DNA of 64,000 bases from Cyclobacteriaceae bacterium (GTDB lineage Bacteria; Bacteroidota; Bacteroidia; Cytophagales; Cyclobacteriaceae): positions 180,583 through 244,582 of the forward strand of contig BPHC01000005.1 of NCBI GenBank assembly GCA_026003355.1. Reading direction: 5' to 3'. The notes under the pieces were generated by a model that did no database searches, had not been told where the DNA came from, and saw nothing but the letters and a program-made list of their open reading frames with translations. Numbering within the stretch: the first letter of the stretch is position 1; each line of letters starts with the position of its first letter. The position numbers were made by a program, and so were the translations under genes. This document shows positions 1 to 8,141 of this stretch, piece after piece.

Positions 1-2566
1 TGATATTCCGCAGATACCCTTCTACCGGAAGGATGATAAAGGCTATCATTACCTGAATAAGAAACTCAGCCACAGGCCCTCCGCCTACCTGCAGGCTGGT
101 GCCTGCCACTGTTTGAATAAATTCTATGAGGATAATGATGGAGAGCAGCGACAGAATGCGGCTTACAATGCGGTAACGGTTGCTTAGCCTGAATGATGAC
201 AGCACCAGCAGGGAAAACACGCCAAACTCAAGAGCGTAGAACCACCAGCGTTTCCAGTAGGGAGGAAGCACCGCGATGGGAAGTGTCTGAATGTTGGTGG
301 TGTAGCCATCGGGTGTTTGTGCCTGCACTTCAAGCCGGTATTTCCCTTCCGGCAGAAAGGGGAAATCGAGCACGGCATGGTTGGGCGACCAATCGCTCCA
401 TGTATTAACCAGCCCGGCCAGCCGGTATCTGTATTTTACGGCTTCGGGCATGTTGTATTCGGGAAGAACTACCTGCACCTGTACCGCATTGTTTTCGCCA
501 ATAAGCCGCACGGGAAGGGGTACCTGTTCAACCGGCGTTTCGTTTATTTTAATTCGCCTGATGAGCAGAGGAAAATGAGCAGTTACAGGCAGGAGCGCAT
601 CCTGCCGGAAATAGATCAACTCACCCGATGAGGTGGTAATCCAGAGGTTGCCCGAATGTTGCGCGGTATGAATGCCGGCAATATCGGGTATGATGGAAAG
701 ATAACTTAACTGTTGCCTGCCAGGGTCTTGTCCCAGCACCTTCCATCCGTCTTCAAACCTAAGCCATATTCTGCCGGCATCGGGCAGGGCCAGGGTGTAA
801 CCTGAGAGGCTGTCTACCGGGGTGAGGGCAAATCTCCGGCTGTCCAGTGCCCATACCCGGCCCGAAGAGGTAAACAGCAGGTGGTTGTGGTGCATTACTC
901 CGTACACGGCATCGTAGTCGGGGTTGGCAATAGGCAGGCTGCGGATGGCATGGTTTTTTATTTCATAAAGCCGGCTGGTCGTACATATCCATGTGGTACT
1001 GTCGGCATCGGGTAAAACATAGGTGGCATCGAATATGGTGCTGTCGGCTTCTGCGCGGAAAGTCTGGTTTGAAAGCACCTGCATGCGATGCACTTTTCCG
1101 TCGTGGCTTATGGCTGTTATGTTGCCGGGGCGGGTAAGCAGGTAACGCACTGGCTCGTCAAGCAGCAGTTGTGCGCGGTTTTCAGAAATTTCCCACAGGC
1201 CGGCCATCCCGCTGGCCAGCAGGCGGCCGTTCCAGACCTGCAAACCCGAAATGCGGGCATCAATTCCCTGCACCTTGCGAAACACGTATTCGGAAGCACG
1301 CAACATGCGCAGGGTTCTTTTTTCGCGCCTGTAGGTTACCTTATATTCGGTTATTACCGGATTGTTTTCGGATTTATCGGGTTGTACAGCGGGCTTGCGT
1401 CTTTTTAAAAATCCAAACCATCCGGATTTTTCTTTTCCGGCCCTTGTTTCATTAGCCTGAGTTTTACCGGCCGGCTTCACTGTAACGGGCACTTCAACAT
1501 AGTACACCAGTTCTTCGTAGCGGTCTTCACGGTCCAGCCGGTACAACCCCAGCGCCGTACCGGTGTAAAGCGTTCCGTTAAACCTTTCGGCACATAGCGG
1601 TGTACCCTCCAGGCCAGGGTAGTGGGCAAATGAACGCAGCGGTATAAAAGGCATTATACGGGTTATGCCATAGCGGTGGGCTACCCAAACATTGCGGTTT
1701 CTGTCGGCAGCCAGTGCCAGTATTTCATTATCGGGCAGGCCCGATGCGTAGTTGATAATCTGTTCGGTGTGGCCGGTGAGCGGATTGACGAACATTACGC
1801 CACCGCGCAGGGTGCCCAGGGCCACGAGGTCGGGCGTAATCCAGCAGGCGCTTACCACCACACTGGCACGTGCGTAGGCTGAGTCGGCCAGCTTTAAGGT
1901 ACGGAGGTATTTGCCTGACTCCAGCACAAACAGGCGGCCTTCATCGGTACCGAACAGGGTATGCTGGTGGTGGGTTTCGGCAAAAATTACGGCTGTGTTG
2001 TGCAGGGGTGCGAATGCAACCGGAACAAGATTGTTTTGCTTTAACACAAAGGTTTTGCCTTCGCCTGAACTTACGTAGGGGATATTTTCTGCGGTGAGCA
2101 GGGCTACCCACTCCTGCCTTTCAGCGGTTAGCTGTTTAAGGGTGTCGTTGGCATATTCATATATAAACCGGTCGTTGCCAAAAAACAGCTGCCCGGTTGT
2201 TCCTGTAACTCTGAACAGGGAAGTTGCGGCAGCACCTTTAAGCTGTTCAAAGCGCCATTCTGCCGGGTTATGAAGCGCAATTTTGCCGGCTCCGTTCCAT
2301 CCTGCAGTGAACAACGTGTTATTATCAAACCACAGGTCATATACCGCGCCGCCGGTTTGAAGCAGGTCCCAGTTGCGGCTGTCGAAGCGCAGCACACCGC
2401 GTTGCACGGCAAAATACATCAGGCCGTGGTTGTCCTGAGCAATATCGAACACCGTTTGCCCGGCAGCCTCGCCCCCGGGCTGGTAATGCCTGAGCATATA
2501 GGTGCCATTTTGTGCATGCGCACGGCATACGGTAAAGAAAAGAATGAAAACAACCAGCGGCCTCAT
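1..2566 (-). CDS. Two-component-type beta-propeller/Y_Y_Y membrane protein (3' end outside window)
   Basis: The frame is open from ATG at 2566 to the window edge, about 855 codons without a stop. Residues 1-19 are an export signal (MRPLVVFILFFTVCRAHAQ). Next come repeated propeller-like blades, for example DNHGLMYFA and DRNRNVWVAH. A Y_Y_Y-like beta-sandwich follows near residues 690-760 (YRYRLAGL, then FLPEGKYRLEVQA). After it are at least two hydrophobic segments (FYALEFGVFSLLVL and VMIAFIILPVEG). This matches the periplasmic sensor half of hybrid two-component proteins. No kinase or DNA-binding domain is reached before the edge, so the output is unknown. It starts 28 nt downstream of the recG stop on the same strand and may be co-transcribed with it. 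Confidence 0.8.
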   Translation of the reverse strand, partial: MRPLVVFILFFTVCRAHAQNGTYMLRHYQPGGEAAGQTVFDIAQDNHGLMYFAVQRGVLRFDSRNWDLLQTGGAVYDLWFDNNTLFTAGWNGAGKIALHNPAEWRFEQLKGAAATSLFRVTGTTGQLFFGNDRFIYEYANDTLKQLTAERQEWVALLTAENIPYVSSGEGKTFVLKQNNLVPVAFAPLHNTAVIFAETHHQHTLFGTDEGRLFVLESGKYLRTLKLADSAYARASVVVSACWITPDLVALGTLRGGVMFVNPLTGHTEQIINYASGLPDNEILALAADRNRNVWVAHRYGITRIMPFIPLRSFAHYPGLEGTPLCAERFNGTLYTGTALGLYRLDREDRYEELVYYVEVPVTVKPAGKTQANETRAGKEKSGWFGFLKRRKPAVQPDKSENNPVITEYKVTYRREKRTLRMLRASEYVFRKVQGIDARISGLQVWNGRLLASGMAGLWEISENRAQLLLDEPVRYLLTRPGNITAISHDGKVHRMQVLSNQTFRAEADSTIFDATYVLPDADSTTWICTTSRLYEIKNHAIRSLPIANPDYDAVYGVMHHNHLLFTSSGRVWALDSRRFALTPVDSLSGYTLALPDAGRIWLRFEDGWKVLGQDPGRQQLSYLSIIPDIAGIHTAQHSGNLWITTSSGELIYFRQDALLPVTAHFPLLIRRIKINETPVEQVPLPVRLIGENNAVQVQVVLPEYNMPEAVKYRYRLAGLVNTWSDWSPNHAVLDFPFLPEGKYRLEVQAQTPDGYTTNIQTLPIAVLPPYWKRWWFYALEFGVFSLLVLSSFRLSNRYRIVSRILSLLSIIILIEFIQTVAGTSLQVGGGPVAEFLIQVMIAFIILPVEGYLRNI

Positions 2567-2594
2567 GGCGAATATCAAAGATAATGAAAGCCCT

Positions 2595-4691
2595 TTAACT
2601 GATGCGGCTCCAGTTGGTTGAGGATTGCCTTTGCAGGTTGATTTGATTGTATACAACCTGGTTTTCCGGCTTTTGCAGCAGGGGGTCGTTTTGCAGCAGC
2701 CTGATGGCCTCTTCGCGGGCTATTTGCAGCAGTTGCTGGTCTTTACCCAGGTCGGCAATAAGCAGGTCGAGCATGCCGCTTTGGCGGGTTCCCAGCAGGT
2801 CGCCGGGCCCGCGCAGTTCCAGGTCCACTTCGGCTATCTCAAACCCGTTGTTGGTTTTTACCATGGTTTGAATGCGCTTGCGGGCATCGGCAGTGAGTTT
2901 GGGGCCGGTCATCAATATGCAATACGACTGGCTGCCTCCCCGGCCAACGCGTCCGCGCAGCTGATGGAGCTGCGACAACCCGAACCGTTCGGCATTTTCA
3001 ATAATCATAACGGTGGCGTTGGGCACATCAACTCCCACTTCAATAACTGTGGTGGCCACCATTATTTTCGTTTCGCCTTTAACAAAGCGCTGCATCTCGT
3101 ATTCTTTTGCTTCGGCATCCATGCGGCCATGTACAATGCTTACGGGCACGCCCGGAAACGCGCGGCAAATGCTTTCGTAACCGTCCATCAGATGTTTCAG
3201 ATCGGTTTTTTCCGATTCTTCAATAAGCGGGTAAACCAGGTACACCTGGCGGCCGGCCTCTATTTGCTTTTTTATAAAGCCAAATACGGCAAGGCGGTGG
3301 CTGTCGAACCGATGGATGGTTTGTACCGGTTTGCGTCCGGGCGGCAGTTCGTCAATTACCGACACATCCAGGTCGCCATATAAGGTCATGGCCAGCGTGC
3401 GGGGTATGGGGGTAGCGGTCATAACCAGCACGTGGGGCTCGGCCGATTTATTTTTATGCCAAAGCCGCGATCGCTGCGCTACCCCAAAACGGTGTTGTTC
3501 ATCAATGATGGCAAGCCCCAGGTTGTGGAACTGCACCTTTTCTTCAATCAAAGCATGGGTGCCGATAAGAACCGATAAAGAGCCGTCTTCAAGTTGTTGG
3601 TGAATAACCTTTCTGTCTGATTTTTTTACCGAGCCTGTGAGCAGGGCCACCTTAAGTCCCAGCGGTTCCGCCAGCCTGCTGATATTTTTAAAATGCTGCT
3701 GTGCAAGAATTTCGGTAGGGGCCATAAGGGCGCACTGCGCACCGCTGCCCGCGGCAATAAGCATACAGGCAAATGCTACAATGGTTTTGCCGCTGCCTAC
3801 ATCGCCCTGCAGCAGGCGGTTCATTTGCTTACCCGATTTAAGATCGGCATAAATTTCGCGTATTACGCGCTTTTGTGCCCCCGTAAGCTGAAAGGGCAGG
3901 TGGTGATTGTAGAACTCGGTTAGCAAGCCGGTGTTATTCAACACTATGCCGTGCGATTTTTCCTGGCGCAGTATTTTAAGCTTAAGCAGGCGCAACTGCG
4001 TGTAAAACAACTCCTCAAATTTCAGCCGCCTTCTGGCGGCCGCAAGCAGATCGTGGTTTTCGGGAAAATGAATCTGAAACAGGGCATTCTGCTTGTCCAT
4101 AAGCCGGTATTGGGCAAGCAGGTAGTGGGGCAGGGTTTCGGGTATTTTGTTGCGCGCCAGCAAAAGCAGTTCGTGCACCAGCTTGTTTAAGGTTCTGTTG
4201 TCGAGGTGTTTGGTGCGCAGCTTTTCGGTTAACGGGTATACGGGTTGCAGATATGCCCTTTGCTGATTTTGTCCGGTGGCCGGTTCAATTTCGGGATGGG
4301 CCATGCTGTACCGGGCGCTGTATTTTACAGGGGTGCCGAAAACAACATAAGGGATGCCGGTTTTGACTTTGTCAAGCATCCACTTTATACCCTGAAACCA
4401 CACCAGCTCCATCTGGCCGGTATGGTCGCGGGCGTGTACCACGAGGCGTTGCTTTCGGCCCGCACCCACCAGTTCTTTTTTTTCGGGAATAACCACCAGC
4501 TGCACGGCCGGCATGTTTTCCTGCAGCTCGGCAATGGTATAAAAGCGGGTTCGGTCTTCGTACCGGAACGGAAAATGCTGCAGCAAGTCGGCATAGGTAA
4601 AAATACCCAGTTCTTTATTGAGCAGCGCAGCCCGCTGCGGCCCCACGCCCTTTAAAAATTCTATGGGAGTATCGAAAAAACGGTTGCCCAT
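2595..4691 (-). CDS. recG: ATP-dependent DNA helicase RecG
   Basis: 698 residues, the usual length for RecG, which remodels stalled forks and branched recombination intermediates by translocating on duplex DNA. The N-terminal wedge/OB region covers about residues 1-240. Walker A (GDVGSGKT) is at about 296-303. The DEQH box is at about 397-400 and is followed by RFGVAQR. The helicase C half contains TTVIEVGVDVP and QLRGRVGRG. The start at ATG 4691 gives the expected MGNRFFDTPIEFLKGVG N-terminus with its helix-hairpin-helix-like GVGP. The 129-nt gap to the divergent small gene at 4821 should hold both promoters, but I see no consensus element for recG. Confidence 0.97.
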   Translation of the reverse strand: MGNRFFDTPIEFLKGVGPQRAALLNKELGIFTYADLLQHFPFRYEDRTRFYTIAELQENMPAVQLVVIPEKKELVGAGRKQRLVVHARDHTGQMELVWFQGIKWMLDKVKTGIPYVVFGTPVKYSARYSMAHPEIEPATGQNQQRAYLQPVYPLTEKLRTKHLDNRTLNKLVHELLLLARNKIPETLPHYLLAQYRLMDKQNALFQIHFPENHDLLAAARRRLKFEELFYTQLRLLKLKILRQEKSHGIVLNNTGLLTEFYNHHLPFQLTGAQKRVIREIYADLKSGKQMNRLLQGDVGSGKTIVAFACMLIAAGSGAQCALMAPTEILAQQHFKNISRLAEPLGLKVALLTGSVKKSDRKVIHQQLEDGSLSVLIGTHALIEEKVQFHNLGLAIIDEQHRFGVAQRSRLWHKNKSAEPHVLVMTATPIPRTLAMTLYGDLDVSVIDELPPGRKPVQTIHRFDSHRLAVFGFIKKQIEAGRQVYLVYPLIEESEKTDLKHLMDGYESICRAFPGVPVSIVHGRMDAEAKEYEMQRFVKGETKIMVATTVIEVGVDVPNATVMIIENAERFGLSQLHQLRGRVGRGGSQSYCILMTGPKLTADARKRIQTMVKTNNGFEIAEVDLELRGPGDLLGTRQSGMLDLLIADLGKDQQLLQIAREEAIRLLQNDPLLQKPENQVVYNQINLQRQSSTNWSRIS

Positions 4692-4820
4692 GCGTTCGAA
4701 AGTTAAGTAAACCTGTGTATGCCGTAAACCAAATGCATGGCTAGGCCTTATTAAACCTTTTAACCAGCCGCAACTCTAACCCAACAGGTTACTAATTTCG
4801 CAGCAGATTTATTAAGGCAT

Positions 4821-5084
4821 ATGAAAGTTGGCGCACAATCCTACCGGGGAATAGATTTTGTACGTGAAACCGACCTGCCTGCCGCCCAGCAGGAAGCTTT
4901 GCAAAAATCACCCGACTTCCCGGAACGCATTAAAATTCTGATAAATGGGAAGATAATGGACCGGTGCATTTATTATAAAGATTACGAGCAGTGGTTTGCC
5001 CAGGTATACAAGAAAAGAGAACAGCCAGTTGTACGCCATTTGCCCGACCCGGCCATTCCGTTGGCGGTTTCGGCCAGCCATTAA
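4821..5084 (+). CDS. Small conserved-looking hypothetical protein (87 aa)
   Basis: I do not recognise this protein. It is 87 residues, with no signal peptide or membrane segment. The middle (ERIKILINGKIMDRCIYYKDYEQWFAQVYKK) is rich in charged and aromatic residues and looks like a compact alpha/beta fold. It stands alone in divergent orientation to recG. Its stop codon overlaps the stop of the VOC gene on the other strand by 4 nt. A TAATTTCG sequence about 30 nt upstream is close to the Bacteroidota -7 consensus TAnnTTTG. The codon use resembles its neighbours, which supports a real gene. Confidence 0.6.
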   Translation: MKVGAQSYRGIDFVRETDLPAAQQEALQKSPDFPERIKILINGKIMDRCIYYKDYEQWFAQVYKKREQPVVRHLPDPAIPLAVSASH

Positions 5085-5476
5085 GCGGGCCAGATGTTTT
5101 TATCGGGCACTATTTCAATTACGTTGCCAGCGGGATCTTCAAAGTAAAACGATTCGCCCCCGCGGGGCCATTTAACCACATCGGTTATGGCAATTCCCCT
5201 TTCGGTTATTTCGGCTTTAACCGATTCGTATTCGGCATGGGGTACTTCGAGGGCAAAGTGCTGCCGCCCGTGTGCATAGTGTGCAGGCGGATGTTGTTTT
5301 TGTGAGGAGTCGTCCGGATTGAAAATGAGCAGCACCGAGCTTCCGGCACGCAGAAAGAGATGTTTGCCGGGCAGGTAGCTTATTACCGGCAGGCCGAGCT
5401 TTTGTTCGTAGAAAGGGCGCACCTGTTCCAGGTTGCGCACATACAGGCAGGTTTCTTTTATTTGCAGAAAGTTCAT
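5081..5476 (-). CDS. VOC (glyoxalase/bleomycin-resistance fold) family protein
   Basis: About 131 residues, typical of a single vicinal-oxygen-chelate chain with two beta-alpha-beta-beta-beta modules. Seen are the first module (FLQIKETCLYVRNLEQVRPFYEQKLGLPV) and the second (HFALEVPHAEYESVKAEITERGI), ending in YFEDPAGNVIEIV. That ending is characteristic of glyoxalase I-like and dioxygenase-like VOC enzymes and supplies the metal-binding Glu. Substrate cannot be told. The ATG at 5476 is preferred because it follows the nitronate monooxygenase stop directly (TGATATG); an upstream in-frame ATG at 5491 would overlap that gene by 14 nt. The two genes are probably co-translated. Confidence 0.85.
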   Translation of the reverse strand: MNFLQIKETCLYVRNLEQVRPFYEQKLGLPVISYLPGKHLFLRAGSSVLLIFNPDDSSQKQHPPAHYAHGRQHFALEVPHAEYESVKAEITERGIAITDVVKWPRGGESFYFEDPAGNVIEIVPDKNIWPA

Positions 5477-5477
5477 A

Positions 5478-6446
5478 TCAGCAGTCTGCACAGATTTTTT
5501 TCTTCAGCAAAAGGTACTCGTTCCACATGCCAAGCAGGATGTCGGCTGCCGGGCGGATATCGCGGATAGCGGCCGCTACCTGCCCTATTTCCAGCTCGCC
5601 CTCTTCCAGGTCGCCTTCAAACATGCCGCGTTTTGCCCGGGCACGTCCCAACAGGGCTTTTAGCTCTTCGGGAGTGGCTCCCCGCCTTTCGGCTTCTTCT
5701 ACCTGGTGGTAGAATTTATTTTTAATAAGCCGTACAGGCGTAAGTTGTTTTAATGTGAGCATGGTATCGCCTTCGCCAGCCTCTACCACTTTTTGCTTAA
5801 AGCCGGGGTGTACCGAGGCCTCAGTGCTGGCCACAAAGCGGCTGCCCACCTGCACGCCTTCTGCGCCTAAGGCTTCGGCAGCCAGTATGGCGCGCCCGTC
5901 GGCAATTCCGCCGGCAGCCAAAAGCGGTATGGTTATGGCATCGCGCACCAGGGGTATTAGTACCAGGGTGGTAGTCTCTTCTCTGCCGTTATGACCACCT
6001 GCCTCAAAGCCTTCGGCCACCACGGCATTTACACCGGCCTGTTCGGCTTTTCGGGCAAACTTTACGCTCGAAACCACGTGCACCACCGTAATGCCGTGCT
6101 TCCTGAGGTAGTCGGTCCAGGTGGCCGGATTGCCGGCCGATGTGAAGACAATTTTAACCTGCTCTTCCACCAGAATGTGCATAAGCTTGTCTATATCCGG
6201 ATAGAGCAGCGGCACATTTACACCAAAAGGTTTTGAGGTGGCGGCCCGGCACTTTCTTATATGCTCGCGCAGCACATCGGGATACATAGAGCCCGCGCCA
6301 ATAAGGCCCAATCCCCCGGCATTGCTTACGGCCGCGGCCAGCCGCCAGCCGCTGGTCCATACCATGCCGGCCTGAACGATGGGTATTTCAATGTTGAAAA
6401 GATTTTTAATGCGGTTTTGAAGGGATTGCATGGCCAAAAAATACAT
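5478..6446 (-). CDS. Nitronate monooxygenase / FabK-like FMN oxidoreductase
   Basis: 322 residues with the TIM-barrel FMN fold of the 2-nitropropane dioxygenase family. Seen are the N-terminal IEIPIVQAGMVWTSGWRLAAAVSNAGGLGLIG, the catalytic-His region EGFEAGGHNG near residue 150, and the phosphate-binding PLLAAGGIADGRA and GAEGVQVGSRF. The family oxidises nitronates with O2; the related FabK reduces enoyl-ACP. Which reaction applies here cannot be settled. ATG 6446 gives MYFLAMQSLQ, and the ATG at 6431 (MQSLQNRIKNLF) is an equally plausible start. The VOC gene follows with a 1-nt gap. Confidence 0.88.
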   Translation of the reverse strand: MYFLAMQSLQNRIKNLFNIEIPIVQAGMVWTSGWRLAAAVSNAGGLGLIGAGSMYPDVLREHIRKCRAATSKPFGVNVPLLYPDIDKLMHILVEEQVKIVFTSAGNPATWTDYLRKHGITVVHVVSSVKFARKAEQAGVNAVVAEGFEAGGHNGREETTTLVLIPLVRDAITIPLLAAGGIADGRAILAAEALGAEGVQVGSRFVASTEASVHPGFKQKVVEAGEGDTMLTLKQLTPVRLIKNKFYHQVEEAERRGATPEELKALLGRARAKRGMFEGDLEEGELEIGQVAAAIRDIRPAADILLGMWNEYLLLKKKICADC

Positions 6447-6752
6447 AAAGCTTCCAGATAATCAGGAAGTTATTTTTTAAAAGCCCATTTGGGGGTCTTT
6501 TAACTTGTCCACAAATAACGGATTGATTTTATTTAAGTTAAGTAATTGAATTTCAACATCTTAACAGAAAACATTCCCTTAATGTGGATAACCGGCCGGT
6601 TTTGTGGAATTCTTTTTTTGTACCGTTTTGCCCTGTTTTAAGTGGCTGATTTTTAAGTTCTTTAACCTATTGGCAAAAAGCATTGGAGAAAATTGTAAAA
6701 CCACGGAACAACTTTTGCGTATTTGGCATTATGTAGCCAGATTGCCGTATCC
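6447..6752. other. AT-rich divergent intergenic region with DnaA-box-like sites
   Basis: 306 nt separate the minus-strand oxidoreductase from the plus-strand TlpA-like gene. No coding frame is credible here. The region is AT-rich and has a perfect DnaA-box 9-mer at 6583-6591 (TGTGGATAA, the complement of TTATCCACA). A one-mismatch box lies at 6505-6513 (TTGTCCACA), and a further TCCACA core on the minus strand is at about 6603-6608. It must also hold promoters for both flanking genes. Confidence 0.4.
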
Positions 6753-7229
6753 ATGAGAATACTGCTTTTACTTTTTCTTACAGCGCTTGTTCCGGTGGCG
6801 GGCAAGTGCCAGCCGGCTAAAATCATAAAACTGGCCGAACTGAAGGCCCTGATGGATGGACCATCCGAAAAAATTCGGGTGATAAATTTTTGGGCTACCT
6901 GGTGCGCTCCCTGCGTAAAAGAACTTCCCCTTTTTGAAAAGCTTGCACAGGAACGTCAGGATGTAAAAGTAACCCTGGTAAGCATGGATCTGGACCTTGA
7001 CCCGAACCCCGAAAAGGTTTACCGTTTTATTGCCCGTAAAAAACTGCAGTCGGAAGTGCTTATTCTGGATGAGAAAGATCCCAACAGCTATATTGACCAG
7101 ATCGATAAGCGGTGGACGGGGGCCCTGCCCGCCACGATTATTATTAACAACAAAACCGGCCAAAGAAAATTTGTTGGCCGTGAACTGCACGAAGGCGAAC
7201 TTGAAAAGCTTATTGCCGAAACCCTGTAA
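6753..7229 (+). CDS. TlpA-type exported thioredoxin-like protein
   Basis: 158 residues. A signal peptide (MRILLLLFLTALVPVAGKC) precedes a thioredoxin fold with the redox motif WCAPC (Cys51 and Cys54) in INFWATWCAPCVKELPLF. The expected cis-Pro region is represented by GALPATIIIN. Such proteins act as periplasmic thiol-disulfide reductants. ATG 6753 is chosen because it places the signal peptide at the N-terminus; a longer frame from TTG 6723 adds only ten unlikely residues. It is followed after 28 nt by a second thioredoxin-fold gene, and both end at one strong terminator, so they form an operon. Confidence 0.9.
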   Translation: MRILLLLFLTALVPVAGKCQPAKIIKLAELKALMDGPSEKIRVINFWATWCAPCVKELPLFEKLAQERQDVKVTLVSMDLDLDPNPEKVYRFIARKKLQSEVLILDEKDPNSYIDQIDKRWTGALPATIIINNKTGQRKFVGRELHEGELEKLIAETL

Positions 7230-7257
7230 ACTGATGTTTAAACGAAACCCCGTAATT

Positions 7258-7869
7258 ATGCTTAAAAATTTCTGCTTAGCTTTTTGTGCTGCACTACTGC
7301 TTGCTGCTGCAGCACCCCTTAGCCCCGGTTATGAAGTGGGCGATACCGTGGCCGACTTCCGTCTGAAAAATGTGGACGGCAAAATGGTTGCCCTCTCCGA
7401 TTACAAAGATGTGAAAGGTGTAATTGTAATTTTCGATTGCAACACCTGCCCCTATTCCAAAGGATATAACGATCGAATCAAAGCCCTGCACGATAAGTAC
7501 GCCCCGCAGGGTTTTCCGGTAATTGCCATTCAGCCCAACGATCCGGCTATAAGCCCGGGCGACTCGTTTGAAGAAATGAAAAAGCAGGCCGAGAAAAAGG
7601 CTTATAAATTTCCTTACCTGTTTGATGAAACCCAGCAGGTAGCTAAAGCTTTCGGAGCCACAAACACCCCACATGTGTTTCTGCTCAAAAAAGAAAGCAA
7701 TGGATTTAAGGTGGCCTACATTGGTGCCATTGACGACAATGCCCGCGATGCCTCGGCTGTGAGCAAGCGCTATGTGGAAGAAGCCATTCAAGCTTTGCAA
7801 AAGGGCAGCACTCCGGCCACTACCAAAACCAAAGCGATTGGCTGCACCATAAAGTGGCGAAACGCCTGA
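7258..7869 (+). CDS. Exported thioredoxin-family (redoxin/AhpC-TSA) protein
   Basis: 203 residues from ATG 7258 (211 if ATG 7234 is used). A signal peptide (MLKNFCLAFCAALLLAAAAP) is followed by a peroxiredoxin/TlpA-like domain. It includes VGDTVADFRLKNVDGKMVALSDY, the cysteine pair CNTC (about residues 61-64), and the cis-Pro segment FGATNTPHVFLL. The cysteine context (FDCNTCPYSKGYNDRI) resembles the thiol-disulfide redoxins often annotated as thioredoxin family in Bacteroidota. It is the second gene of a two-gene redox operon and lies just upstream of an intrinsic terminator. The substrate is unknown. Confidence 0.88.
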   Translation: MLKNFCLAFCAALLLAAAAPLSPGYEVGDTVADFRLKNVDGKMVALSDYKDVKGVIVIFDCNTCPYSKGYNDRIKALHDKYAPQGFPVIAIQPNDPAISPGDSFEEMKKQAEKKAYKFPYLFDETQQVAKAFGATNTPHVFLLKKESNGFKVAYIGAIDDNARDASAVSKRYVEEAIQALQKGSTPATTKTKAIGCTIKWRNA

Positions 7870-7885
7870 TTGTGCCTACGCACGT

Positions 7886-7916
7886 AAAAAACCCCGCTCC
7901 GCCGCGGGGTTTTTTA
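7886..7916 (+). terminator. Intrinsic (rho-independent) terminator
   Basis: A GC-rich hairpin has arms ACCCCGC (7891-7897) and GCGGGGT (7904-7910), a 6-nt loop and a run of T residues after it. An A-run precedes it, so it could also work on the opposite strand. It lies 17 nt past the redoxin stop. Confidence 0.9.
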
Positions 7917-8141
7917 TTAACTTTCTTCCATGAAACATGGCCCTTACCTTGTTTCTTTCGGTAAGCCTTTTCAGCGAGTCGCATGGTTTTTCGCTCAGGA
8001 CCGATTCCGGATCGGTTATCCGGCGGATTTACGGAGTACTATTGTGAAAAGAAAAATAAATCTTTAACGGGAACCTAACCTTACAGTAGCCTTGTGTTGA
8101 AAGAATGCCGATATTTTTGAATTTAAAAATTGTCTCATACC

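Noticed and set aside
2625..3383. 252-codon plus-strand frame opposite recG
   Set aside because: Shadow of recG helicase motifs; no recognisable protein features.
7972..8040. ACCGAT/ATCGGT inverted repeat before the PhoD gene as an operator
   Set aside because: A 6-bp repeat alone, with no second copy or known regulator, is not enough.
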